From Clostridia bacterium (GTDB taxonomy: Bacteria > Bacillota > Clostridia > TANB77 > CAG-508): a stretch of DNA of 16,459 bases. The notes under the pieces are model-generated. The model was given only the letters and a program-made list of their open reading frames with translations, did no database searches and was not told the DNA's origin. The DNA is taken from contig CAAECB010000087.1 of the NCBI GenBank assembly GCA_900754285.1, forward strand, positions 1 through 16,459, read 5' to 3'. The position numbers and the translations under genes are program-made. Shown here piece after piece: positions 1 through 6,971 of the stretch; positions within the stretch are counted from its first letter, which is position 1, and the number at the start of each line of letters is the position of its first letter.

Positions 1-1
1 A

Positions 2-88
2 AAATTATTTTATAAAACAGAAGAATATTATTTTGCATTAAGTTATTCATTAGGAATAAAATATGGAGAAGATTTAAAAAAAATCTAA
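2..88 (+). CDS. 3' end of an unidentified protein (partial at window edge)
   Basis: The frame from base 2 stays open for 28 codons and ends at a TAA at 86-88. The tail is rich in Lys, Tyr and Glu and ends in GEDLKKI, with the same A-ending codon style as the genes that follow, which favours a real gene end over chance in such AT-rich DNA. The fragment is too short to assign a family. It lies 171 bases before murE on the same strand, so it may belong to the same cell envelope cluster, but that is inference. Confidence 0.5.
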   Translation, partial: KLFYKTEEYYFALSYSLGIKYGEDLKKI

Positions 89-104
89 AGCTTTTTTATG
101 GGAC

Positions 105-135
105 GATGTTTTTGGGGCCGGACTCAAAAAACATC
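105..135 (-). repeat. Palindromic dispersed repeat, family A, copy 1
   Basis: This is a 31-base imperfect palindrome that starts GATGTTTTT and ends AAAAAACATC. Its reverse complement matches 4222-4252 at all but three positions (2, 18 and 30). Two of those differences are paired: GATG...CATC here against GGTG...CACC there, so base pairing is kept. The local G+C (GGGGCCGG) stands out from the surroundings. There is no T-run after it, so it is a poor intrinsic terminator. Confidence 0.7.
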
Positions 136-190
136 AAGCAAAAAAAGGAAAAAAATACAAAAAAAGCTATACAAAAAGTAAAAATAGATA

Positions 191-196
191 TATAAT
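191..196 (+). promoter_or_regulatory. Possible -10 box upstream of murE
   Basis: A perfect TATAAT lies 63 bases before the murE start. The position where a -35 would be expected (about 168-173) shows no convincing TTGACA-like hexamer. In DNA this AT-rich, TATAAT alone is weak evidence, so this is only a candidate. Confidence 0.25.
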
Positions 197-259
197 ATAC
201 TAAAAATTGCAGATAAAACTTTATCAGCAAAACATAATAAAACGAAGGGATGATTCTAA

Positions 260-1744
260 ATGGAATTAAAAAAAATATTAATAGGGCTAGAAGGGCTAAA
301 AGTAAGAGGAGACCTAAATAAAGAAATAAAAGGAATAGAAAAAAACTCAAAAGAAGTAAAAGAAGGATATCTATTTATAGCAATAAAAGGATTTGCAGTA
401 GATGGACACCAATTTATTGAAAACGCAATAGAAAACGGAGCAACAGCAATAATGATAGAAGAAGGGTGCAATATAAAAGGCATAAAAATACCAGAAGAAA
501 TAACAATAATAATGGCACCAAACACAAGAGAAGGATTAGCAATAAGTGCATCAAACTTTTACGGAAATCCATCAGCAAAGCTAAAACTAATAGGAGTAAC
601 AGGAACAAAAGGAAAAACAACAACAACATATATGATAAAAGAAATCCTAGAAAAAGCAGGTAAAAAAGTAGGATTAATAGGAACAATAGCAACATATATA
701 AATGGAAAGAAAATAAAAGACAGTGACAGAACAACACCAGAAAGCTTAGAATTGCAACAACTATTCAGTCAAATGGTAGAAGCAGGAGTAGAAGTTGTAG
801 TAATGGAAGTATCTTCACAAAGCTTAAAATTACATAGAGTAGACGGATGCAAATTTGATATAGTATTATTCACAAACTTTTCAGAAGACCACATCAGTCC
901 AAACGAACATCCAAACATGGAAGACTATTTCCAATCAAAACTAAAATTATTTCATATGTGTAAAACAGGAATAGTAAATGTAGATGATTTACATGGAGCA
1001 AAAATACCAAAATTATTTCCAGAAAGCAATATAACAACATATGGAATAGACAACTTTGCAAATGTATTAGCAAAAGACATAACAATAACAAATGCATATG
1101 TAGACTTCAAAGTAAAAATAACAGACAGAAATGAAAGAGTAAAAACAGGAATACCAGGAAGATTTAGTGTATATAATTCATTAGCAGCAATATGTGTAGC
1201 ACAAAAATTTGGAATATCACCAGAAATAATAAAAGAAGCATTATTAGAAGTAAGAGTACCAGGAAGATCAGAATTAGTAAACAACAAAGAAGAGCTAACA
1301 ATAATGATAGACTATGCACACTCACCAGAAAGCTTACAAAATATATTACAAGCAGCAAAAAGTTACACAAGAGGAAGAGTAATCTCAGTATTTGGATGTG
1401 GAGGAGACAGAGACAGCGGAAAAAGACCAATAATGGGTGAAATATCTGGAAAAATAGCAGACTACACAATAATAACATCAGACAATCCAAGAACAGAAGA
1501 ACCACAAAAAATAGTAAATCAAATAGAAGAAGGAATAAAAAAGACAAAAGGAAAATATGAAGTAATAGTAGACAGAACAGAAGCAATAGAAAAAGCAATA
1601 AAAATGGCAAACAAAAAAGACATAATAATATTAGCAGGAAAAGGACATGAGCCATATCAAGAAATAAATGGAGTAAAATATCCATTTGACGAAAGAATAA
1701 TAGTAAACGAAATTATTGAAAAACTAGAAAAAAATAAAAAATAG
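260..1744 (+). CDS. murE: UDP-MurNAc-L-Ala-D-Glu:meso-diaminopimelate ligase
   Basis: MurE is the cytoplasmic ATP-dependent ligase that adds the third stem residue to the peptidoglycan precursor UDP-MurNAc-L-Ala-D-Glu. The 494-residue protein has normal family length. The Mur ligase ATP loop GVTGTKGKTTT is at residues 112-122, the TTPE substrate motif at 158-161, VSSQSL at 184-189, DYAHSPESL at 351-359 and the amino-acid-selecting DNPR at 408-411. DNPR is known in the family to mark meso-diaminopimelate specificity rather than lysine. The ATG at 260 follows a GAAGGG site with a 10-base gap, like its neighbours. mraY follows after an 86-base gap, whereas murF is the usual neighbour in the division and cell wall cluster and is not here. 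The codons are strongly A-ending (ATA, GGA, ACA, AGA). Confidence 0.97.
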   Translation: MELKKILIGLEGLKVRGDLNKEIKGIEKNSKEVKEGYLFIAIKGFAVDGHQFIENAIENGATAIMIEEGCNIKGIKIPEEITIIMAPNTREGLAISASNFYGNPSAKLKLIGVTGTKGKTTTTYMIKEILEKAGKKVGLIGTIATYINGKKIKDSDRTTPESLELQQLFSQMVEAGVEVVVMEVSSQSLKLHRVDGCKFDIVLFTNFSEDHISPNEHPNMEDYFQSKLKLFHMCKTGIVNVDDLHGAKIPKLFPESNITTYGIDNFANVLAKDITITNAYVDFKVKITDRNERVKTGIPGRFSVYNSLAAICVAQKFGISPEIIKEALLEVRVPGRSELVNNKEELTIMIDYAHSPESLQNILQAAKSYTRGRVISVFGCGGDRDSGKRPIMGEISGKIADYTIITSDNPRTEEPQKIVNQIEEGIKKTKGKYEVIVDRTEAIEKAIKMANKKDIIILAGKGHEPYQEINGVKYPFDERIIVNEIIEKLEKNKK

Positions 1745-1830
1745 TTACAATAATAGTACAAACATAAATAAATAATAAAAACATAGAATAAAATATACAA
1801 AGAAATCAAATACGAAAGGTTTTGATAAAA

Positions 1831-2811
1831 GTGAGTTTTGAAATAGAAGTATTGCTAGTGTCATTTGCAATATCAATCATATTAGGAATCATAACAATAC
1901 CAATATTAAGAAAATTAAAAGTAGGTCAAATAGAAAGAGATGATGGTCCAGCATCACATCTAAAAAAACAAGGAACTCCTACAATGGGAGGAATAGTAAT
2001 AATAATCACAATGATAATAGGAACAGTAGCAACATCAATATATTTAGTTGCAACTGGAGAAGGAGAATTAGCAGCAAAGCTAATACCAATTTTGTTACTA
2101 ACAATAGGATTTGGAGCAATAGGATTCATAGATGACTACAAAAAATTAGTACTAAAAAACACAGAAGGACTAAAACCAAGTTATAAAATGCTAGGATTAC
2201 TAGTAATATCAGTAGCATATGTATTATATCTAATAGAAGGATTAAAACTAGGAACAGACACATATATACCAATATTAAAACAATACATAACATTGCCATT
2301 ATATATATATGTACCAGCAGCAATATGTGTAATATTAGCAACAACAAATGCAATAAACTTAACAGATGGAATAGATGGATTATCATCAAGTGTATCAACA
2401 ATAATAATAACATGCTTAACAGTAATAGGAATGTTAAGAGGAGTAACAGAAGTATCTGTATTTGGAAGCATAGTAATAGGTTCAGTTTTAGGATTTTTAA
2501 TGTTTAATCTACACCCAGCAAAAGTATTTATGGGAGACACAGGTTCATTATTATTAGGAGGTGTTATATCAGGAATAGCACTATATTTAAAAATGCCATT
2601 AATATTGTTAGTAATAGCATTAGTACCAGTAATAGAAACATTATCTGTAATAATGCAAGTGCTATACTTTAAGAAAACAGGAAAAAGAATATTCAAGATG
2701 GCACCATTACACCACCATTTTGAATTATCAGGATGGAAAGAAAATAAAGTTGTAATAATATTTAGTATAACAACTTTAATTGTGTGTATGATTGGATTAA
2801 AAATAATATAA
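1831..2811 (+). CDS. mraY: Phospho-N-acetylmuramoyl-pentapeptide transferase
   Basis: MraY transfers phospho-MurNAc-pentapeptide from UDP to undecaprenyl phosphate, giving lipid I at the inner face of the membrane. The 326-residue product is polytopic. It shows DDGPASH near residue 37, the Asp pair D101-D102 followed by YKKL, NLTDGIDGL at 176-184, GDTGSL at 235-240 and the HHH motif at 294-296, all hallmarks of the family. The start is ambiguous. A TTG at 1822 lies only two bases after the AAAGG site (1815-1819), while the GTG at 1831 has an 11-base gap, matching the 9-12 base gap of the nearby genes, so I prefer GTG. murE lies upstream. A repeat-bearing gap and then ftsW lie downstream, where murD is often found. 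Confidence 0.96.
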   Translation: MSFEIEVLLVSFAISIILGIITIPILRKLKVGQIERDDGPASHLKKQGTPTMGGIVIIITMIIGTVATSIYLVATGEGELAAKLIPILLLTIGFGAIGFIDDYKKLVLKNTEGLKPSYKMLGLLVISVAYVLYLIEGLKLGTDTYIPILKQYITLPLYIYVPAAICVILATTNAINLTDGIDGLSSSVSTIIITCLTVIGMLRGVTEVSVFGSIVIGSVLGFLMFNLHPAKVFMGDTGSLLLGGVISGIALYLKMPLILLVIALVPVIETLSVIMQVLYFKKTGKRIFKMAPLHHHFELSGWKENKVVIIFSITTLIVCMIGLKII

Positions 2812-2823
2812 AAAAAGGAGGAA

Positions 2824-2870
2824 TAAGGTTGAAAAATATTATAACTAAAATTTAATTTTTTCCAACCTTA
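2824..2870 (+). repeat. Hairpin repeat, family B, copy 1 (mraY-ftsW gap)
   Basis: The arms TAAGGTTG (2824-2831) and CAACCTTA (2863-2870) pair perfectly. Next comes an A2832-C2862 mismatch, then an A-run faces a T-run. The same arms, and the same A-C mismatch at the same place, recur at 6875-6913. No T-run follows the stem, so a plain intrinsic terminator is unlikely. It lies where murD would often be. Confidence 0.65.
2829..2855 (+). CDS. Eight-codon open frame behind a strong ribosome binding site
   Basis: A full AGGAGG (2817-2822) sits just after the mraY stop. Six bases later a TTG at 2829 opens a frame of eight codons (MKNIITKI) ending in TAA at 2853-2855. This is a better Shine-Dalgarno site than those of the real neighbours, which mostly use AAAGG. 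It could be the stub of a lost gene, a leader peptide, or a chance frame inside the hairpin repeat it overlaps. No function can be assigned. Confidence 0.2.
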   Translation: MKNIITKI

Positions 2871-2943
2871 TAACTATTTTTAATAAGAAAAAATAAATCT
2901 ATTTTCAAACTAAAGTCACACATAAGAAAGGAATGAGATAAAA

Positions 2944-4074
2944 TTGGCAAAGAAAAAAACAGGAAAATTTTCAAGCTTTTTAAATAATCCAATTGATTTT
3001 ACATTATTAATAACAATAATATTGCTAATAGGAATAGGGCTAGTAATGGTATTATCAGCAAGTTCACCATCAGCATTAGCAATAACAGGAGACAGCTACA
3101 AATACTTCAATAAACAACTACTATTTGCAGTATTAGGAGTAATTGCAATGATGGCAATTTCAAAAATAGATTATAGATTTTATCAAAAATTCTATAAACA
3201 AGCCTGGTGGATATCAGCAGCATTACTAGTAGCAGTAAAATTAATAGGAAAAACAGTAAATGGAGCACAAAGATGGATATACATAACAGAAACACTATCA
3301 TTTCAACCATCAGAAATAGTAAAATTTTTAGTAATAATATTTTATGCAGGAATACTAGTAAAAAATAGAGATGATTTACCATATTTCTGGAAAGGACTAG
3401 TAAAACATATCTGTATGGTAGCACCACTAATAGCATTATTAATACTAGAGCCACACTTTAGTGCCTCAATAGTTATAATAGGAATAGTATGTATAATGAT
3501 GATAGTAGCAGGATGCAAATTCTCACAATTCATAGCAGTCGGAGGAGGAATAGGAATCCCAGCAATAATACTATTAATAGTAAAATCACCATATAGATTA
3601 AAAAGAGTAGTATCATTTTTAGACCCTTGGAAAGATGCAACAGATACAGGATGGCAAGTTATACAAAGCTTGTATGCAATAGGATCAGGAGGACTTTTTG
3701 GAGTAGGACTAGGAGATAGCAAGCAAAAATATTTATACATACCAGAACCACACAATGACTTTATCTTTTCAATAATAGGAGAAGAATTAGGATTTGTAGG
3801 TTGCACAGTAATAATAATTTTATTTGCAATTTTTATTTGGAGAGGAATATTAATTGCAATGAAAGCACCAGATATGTTTGGAAGTCTAGTGGCTGTTGGA
3901 ATAACAGCTTTAGTTGGTATACAAGTAATTATCAATATAGCAGTTGTTACATCTTCAATGCCAGCTACAGGAATGCCACTACCATTCTTTAGTTATGGAG
4001 GAACAGCCTTGTTCATCTTATTATGCCAGATGGGAGTATTACTGAATATTTCGCGTGCCAGTGCAAAGAATTGA
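2944..4074 (+). CDS. ftsW: Lipid II polymerase of the SEDS family, FtsW type
   Basis: SEDS proteins are integral membrane glycosyltransferases that polymerise lipid II with a partner class B penicillin-binding protein. FtsW works at the septum, RodA along the wall and SpoVE in sporulation. This 376-residue protein shows GAQRWI at 107-112, QPSEIVKF at 121-128, PEPHNDFIFSIIGEELGF at 267-284 containing the conserved Asp (D272), and PATGMPLPFFSYGG at 340-353. The FtsW call rests on its position between mraY and murG; SpoVE cannot be excluded. The TTG start follows AAAGG (2927-2931) with a 12-base gap. The last codons run into a palindromic element that supplies the TGA stop, and the short tail ASAKN after NISR may derive from that element. 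Confidence 0.93.
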   Translation: MAKKKTGKFSSFLNNPIDFTLLITIILLIGIGLVMVLSASSPSALAITGDSYKYFNKQLLFAVLGVIAMMAISKIDYRFYQKFYKQAWWISAALLVAVKLIGKTVNGAQRWIYITETLSFQPSEIVKFLVIIFYAGILVKNRDDLPYFWKGLVKHICMVAPLIALLILEPHFSASIVIIGIVCIMMIVAGCKFSQFIAVGGGIGIPAIILLIVKSPYRLKRVVSFLDPWKDATDTGWQVIQSLYAIGSGGLFGVGLGDSKQKYLYIPEPHNDFIFSIIGEELGFVGCTVIIILFAIFIWRGILIAMKAPDMFGSLVAVGITALVGIQVIINIAVVTSSMPATGMPLPFFSYGGTALFILLCQMGVLLNISRASAKN

Positions 4075-4193
4075 GAAATAATTACAATTTTGGCTGCGTC
4101 AAATTTCATTTAAAACGAGGTTACATACACTAAGTATGCGCCCTTGCCTTTTAAATAAAATTTTCCTTGCAAAAATTTAATTCTTTCTCAATT
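4069..4193. repeat. 125-bp palindromic (MITE-like) element overlapping the ftsW stop
   Basis: The outer arms AATTGAGAAA (4069-4078) and TTTCTCAATT (4184-4193) are perfect inverted repeats. The inner segment 4101-4116 matches the reverse complement of about 4148-4163 at 15 of 16 positions. At the centre, CATAC (4124-4128) pairs with GTATG (4134-4138) around a five-base loop. The outer and inner pairs share exactly the same midpoint, 4131, so this is one long folded unit and not several chance hairpins. It contains no open frame and is more GC-rich than its surroundings. It could be a non-autonomous mobile element or a structured RNA. No clear target-site duplication is visible. Confidence 0.7.
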
Positions 4194-4204
4194 AACATTA
4201 AAAA

Positions 4205-4252
4205 GTGTTTTTGGGGACGGAGGTGTTTTTTGAGTCCGTCCCCAAAAACACC
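4205..4252 (+). repeat. Strong hairpin, repeat family A, copy 2, upstream of murG
   Basis: A perfect 17-base inverted repeat (4205-4221 against 4235-4251, starting GTGTTTTTGGGGACGGA) surrounds a 13-base loop. The segment GGTGTTTTT within the loop (4222-4230) can also pair with AAAAACACC (4244-4252), so two exclusive folds are possible. The second fold is the one shared with the copy at 105-135. It ends 25 bases before the murG start, so it would lie in the murG leader. There is no T-run. Confidence 0.75.
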
Positions 4253-4277
4253 CAAAACATCAGAAAGGAAGAAAAAA

Positions 4278-5405
4278 ATGAGAGTAATAATAGCAGCTGC
4301 AGGAACAGCAGGACATATCAATCCAGGTTTAGCAATAGCAAACAAAATAAAAAAAGAAGAAAAAGATTCAAAAATAATATTTATAGGAACAACCAGAGGG
4401 CTAGAGAATGATTTAGTACCAAGAGCTGGCTATGAGCTAAAAACAATAGATGCATATGGATTAAGCAAAAAAATAACAATAGAAAACATGAAAAAAATGA
4501 TGAAAACATTAAAAGGATTTAAAGAAGCAAAAAAAATAATACAAGAATTTAAACCAGATATAGTAATAGGAACAGGTGGATACATTTGTGGTGCAACAAT
4601 ATGGGAAGCAAACAAATTAAAAATACCAACAATGTTACATGAAAGCAATGCCTTTCCAGGAAAAGCAGTAAAAATGTTAGCCAAAAAAACAAATACAATA
4701 ATGGTATCATTTGAGGATGCAATACCAAGAATAGAAAGCAAAAATAGAATAGTATTTACAGGAACACCAGTAAAAACTCAAAAAAGAGAATATACAAAAG
4801 AAGAAAAAAATGAAATAATAAAAAAAGCAGGATTAAAAAATGAAAAACCAATAGTATTAATATTTGGTGGAAGCCAAGGAGCACAAAAAATAAATGAAGC
4901 AATAATAGAAATAATAAAACAAAAACAAAACAAAGAATATCAAATAATGTGGGCAACAGGACCAAAACAATATGAAATAGTAAAAGAAAAATTAGAAGAA
5001 AACAAGATATCAATAAACAATGTAGAAAATGCAAAAATTGTACCATACATATATAACATGGAAGAAATAATGAATGTAGCAGATTTAATAGTAGCAAGAA
5101 GTGGAGCAATGACTATAACAGAAATAGCAAATTTAGGAAAGCCATCAATATTAATACCATTGCCAAATGTAAGCCATAATCATCAATTATATAATGCACA
5201 AGTATTAGAAAAAATAGAAGCAGCAAAAATTATATTAGATAATGAACTAAAAGGAGAAAATTTGCAAAAGAAAATAATGCAAATTTTACAAGGAAACACA
5301 GCAAAAAAAATGGGAGAAAATGCACTAAAAGTAGCAACAAAAGATGCAGAAGATAGGATATATAAAGAAATTACACAATTAGTAAATAAAAAAAATACAA
5401 AATAA
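4278..5405 (+). CDS. murG: Lipid II synthase (undecaprenyl-PP-MurNAc-pentapeptide GlcNAc transferase)
   Basis: MurG adds GlcNAc from UDP-GlcNAc to lipid I on the cytoplasmic membrane face, giving lipid II for FtsW. The 375-residue protein is a GT-B glycosyltransferase. The N-terminal loop reads AAAGTAGHINP (residues 6-16; the usual form is GTGGH), HESNAFPG is at 121-128, GGSQGAQ at 197-203, SGAMTITEI at 275-283 and the sugar-nucleotide-binding PLPNVSHNHQLYNA at 295-308. The ATG at 4278 has an AAAGG site nine bases away. The frame is open further upstream to 4167, but that stretch lies inside two repeat elements and does not resemble MurG. The repeats separate it from ftsW. The histidine kinase follows after 48 bases. 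Confidence 0.96.
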   Translation: MRVIIAAAGTAGHINPGLAIANKIKKEEKDSKIIFIGTTRGLENDLVPRAGYELKTIDAYGLSKKITIENMKKMMKTLKGFKEAKKIIQEFKPDIVIGTGGYICGATIWEANKLKIPTMLHESNAFPGKAVKMLAKKTNTIMVSFEDAIPRIESKNRIVFTGTPVKTQKREYTKEEKNEIIKKAGLKNEKPIVLIFGGSQGAQKINEAIIEIIKQKQNKEYQIMWATGPKQYEIVKEKLEENKISINNVENAKIVPYIYNMEEIMNVADLIVARSGAMTITEIANLGKPSILIPLPNVSHNHQLYNAQVLEKIEAAKIILDNELKGENLQKKIMQILQGNTAKKMGENALKVATKDAEDRIYKEITQLVNKKNTK

Positions 5406-5453
5406 TAAGAAAATATAAAGCTTAAGTATTAGCAAGAAAGGAAAAAGAGAAAA

Positions 5454-6827
5454 ATGTTAAAGAACACTCAATCCAAAATAATATCAATAATATGCATCAC
5501 ACAAATTATATTAATAACATTAGTAGGAGTAGCAAGTTACAAAGCAACAAACAAAGCCAATGTTTTAATATTTATAGCAGTTGGAATACTAGCAACAATA
5601 ATAATAGAAATGTATATATACAAATATATATCAAAATATGTAATGTATCCAGTAAATAAGCTAATAGAAAGTGCAGAAGAAATAAAAGCAGAAGAAAAAG
5701 GAAACAAAAAAGAAAAGAAAAATACTAAAAAAACAAATGAAAACCTAGAAAATGTAATAGATGCAATGACAATAGAATTAAAGGACAAGCTAAGTGAAGT
5801 ATCAACACAAAAAAATCAAATAGAAACAATTTTATTACATATGACAGACGGAATCATAGCATTTAATAGAGCAGGAGAGATAATATTAATAAACCCAGCG
5901 GCAAAAAAACTATTAAGTATAGGACCAGAAGACAACACATTTGAAGATATTTTTGCAAAATTCAAATTAGATATAAACATGGAAAAAATAATATATCTAG
6001 AAAACTGGACATCAACAGAACAAAGAATACAAGTAGAAGAAAGATATGTAAATGTATTTTTTGCACCATTCAAAGACGAAAAAGAACGCCCAGAAGGAGT
6101 AATAGCAGTTATACAAGATATAACAGAACATGTAAAATTAGACAATATTCAAAAAGAATTTGTAGCAGATGTATCACATGAATTAAAAACACCAATAACA
6201 TCAATAATGGGATATGCAGACACACTACTAGAGGGTGGATATGATGAAGAAACAAAAATAAAATTTTTAAATGTAATATCATCAGAATCAAGAAGAATGG
6301 CAAGACTAGTAACAGACTTACTAACATTATCAAGATATGACAGTAACAAAAAGAAAACAAAAAAAGAATTATTTGACTTAGGAGAACTTGTAAAAAAATC
6401 ACAAGAAAAATTAGCAATAGAAATAAAGAAAAAAGAGCATAATGTAAACTGTTTTGTAACAGCAGATGTTCCACCAGTTTATGCAGACAAAGATGATATA
6501 GAAAGAGTTATACTAAACATATTAACAAACAGTATAAAATATACCAAAGATGGTGGAGAAATCAAGATATATGTAGGATTTGTATATACTGATGCATATA
6601 TAAAAATAATAGATAATGGAATGGGAATACCAGAAGAAGACCTAACAAGAATATTTGAAAGATTTTATCGTGTAGATAAAGCACGTACAAGAGAACTAGG
6701 AGGCTCTGGATTAGGATTATCAATAGCGAAAGAAATACTTGACAAAAATGGTGGAAGTATTGATATAAAAAGTGAAGTAGGAAAAGGAACAGAAGTGGTA
6801 ATAAGAATTCCTACAAAACAAAATTAA
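5454..6827 (+). CDS. Membrane sensor histidine kinase with PAS domain, no adjacent response regulator
   Basis: The 457-residue protein has two membrane segments (about residues 9-28 and 36-56) joined by a very short outer loop, a charged linker (about 75-120), a PAS-like domain (about 120-225), a dimerisation helix with the phospho-acceptor H242 in SHELKTPITS, and an ATPase domain. In the ATPase domain the N box includes N355 and N359, DNGMG is at 387-391, FERFYRVDKART at 401-412 and GGSGLGLSI at 416-424. All catalytic boxes are intact. The layout resembles the WalK/PhoR/PnpS group. It lies between murG and lepB, and no response regulator is encoded here, so its partner is unknown. The tiny outer loop suggests sensing within the membrane or by the PAS domain. 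A role in wall homeostasis is inferred only from position. The AAAGG site is 12 bases from the ATG. Confidence 0.93.
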   Translation: MLKNTQSKIISIICITQIILITLVGVASYKATNKANVLIFIAVGILATIIIEMYIYKYISKYVMYPVNKLIESAEEIKAEEKGNKKEKKNTKKTNENLENVIDAMTIELKDKLSEVSTQKNQIETILLHMTDGIIAFNRAGEIILINPAAKKLLSIGPEDNTFEDIFAKFKLDINMEKIIYLENWTSTEQRIQVEERYVNVFFAPFKDEKERPEGVIAVIQDITEHVKLDNIQKEFVADVSHELKTPITSIMGYADTLLEGGYDEETKIKFLNVISSESRRMARLVTDLLTLSRYDSNKKKTKKELFDLGELVKKSQEKLAIEIKKKEHNVNCFVTADVPPVYADKDDIERVILNILTNSIKYTKDGGEIKIYVGFVYTDAYIKIIDNGMGIPEEDLTRIFERFYRVDKARTRELGGSGLGLSIAKEILDKNGGSIDIKSEVGKGTEVVIRIPTKQN

Positions 6828-6831
6828 AGCC

Positions 6832-6860
6832 TTGATAATTGCAAAAAAATAAGTTATAAT
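6832..6860 (+). promoter_or_regulatory. Sigma-A-type promoter for lepB-holB-ricT-ferredoxin
   Basis: TTGATA (6832-6837) and a perfect TATAAT (6855-6860) are separated by exactly 17 bases. The promoter begins right after the histidine kinase stop and predicts transcription from about 6867, just before the hairpin at 6875-6913. That places the hairpin at the very 5' end of the lepB message. Confidence 0.7.
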
Positions 6861-6874
6861 ATTTAATGAAATTA

Positions 6875-6913
6875 AGGTTGAAAAAGAATTATAAATGTAT
6901 TCTTTTCCAACCT
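6875..6913 (+). repeat. Hairpin repeat, family B, copy 2 (5' leader of lepB)
   Basis: AGGTTG (6875-6880) pairs with CAACCT (6908-6913). There is one A6881-C6907 mismatch, then AAAAGAAT (6882-6889) pairs with ATTCTTTT (6899-6906) around a nine-base loop. The outer arm and the mismatch match the copy at 2824-2870. Being the first structure in the predicted transcript, it could protect the 5' end or act in regulation. No T-run follows. Confidence 0.65.
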
Positions 6914-6971
6914 AGGTTTATGAGTGGGATAAAACAGACAAAATTTATCCTTTTAGAAAGGAATGGATAAA

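Noticed and set aside
207..229. GATAA/TTATC inverted repeat upstream of murE
   Set aside because: Stem too short and loop too tight to claim as a regulatory structure.
1164..1685. Long - strand open frame opposite murE (and similar ones opposite ftsW at 3342-3935 and holB at 7754-8335)
   Set aside because: Leu/Phe/Ile-rich low-complexity products that arise because the A-rich coding strand of the true genes has few stops in its complement; no ribosome binding sites or family features.
4167..4277. Open frame extending murG upstream by 37 codons
   Set aside because: It lies inside the two palindromic elements, does not resemble MurG, and the AAAGG site at 4264-4268 points to the ATG at 4278.
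6878..6970. TTG-started 30-codon frame through the family B hairpin before lepB
   Set aside because: No spaced ribosome binding site, it runs through the lepB site, and its composition is unremarkable.
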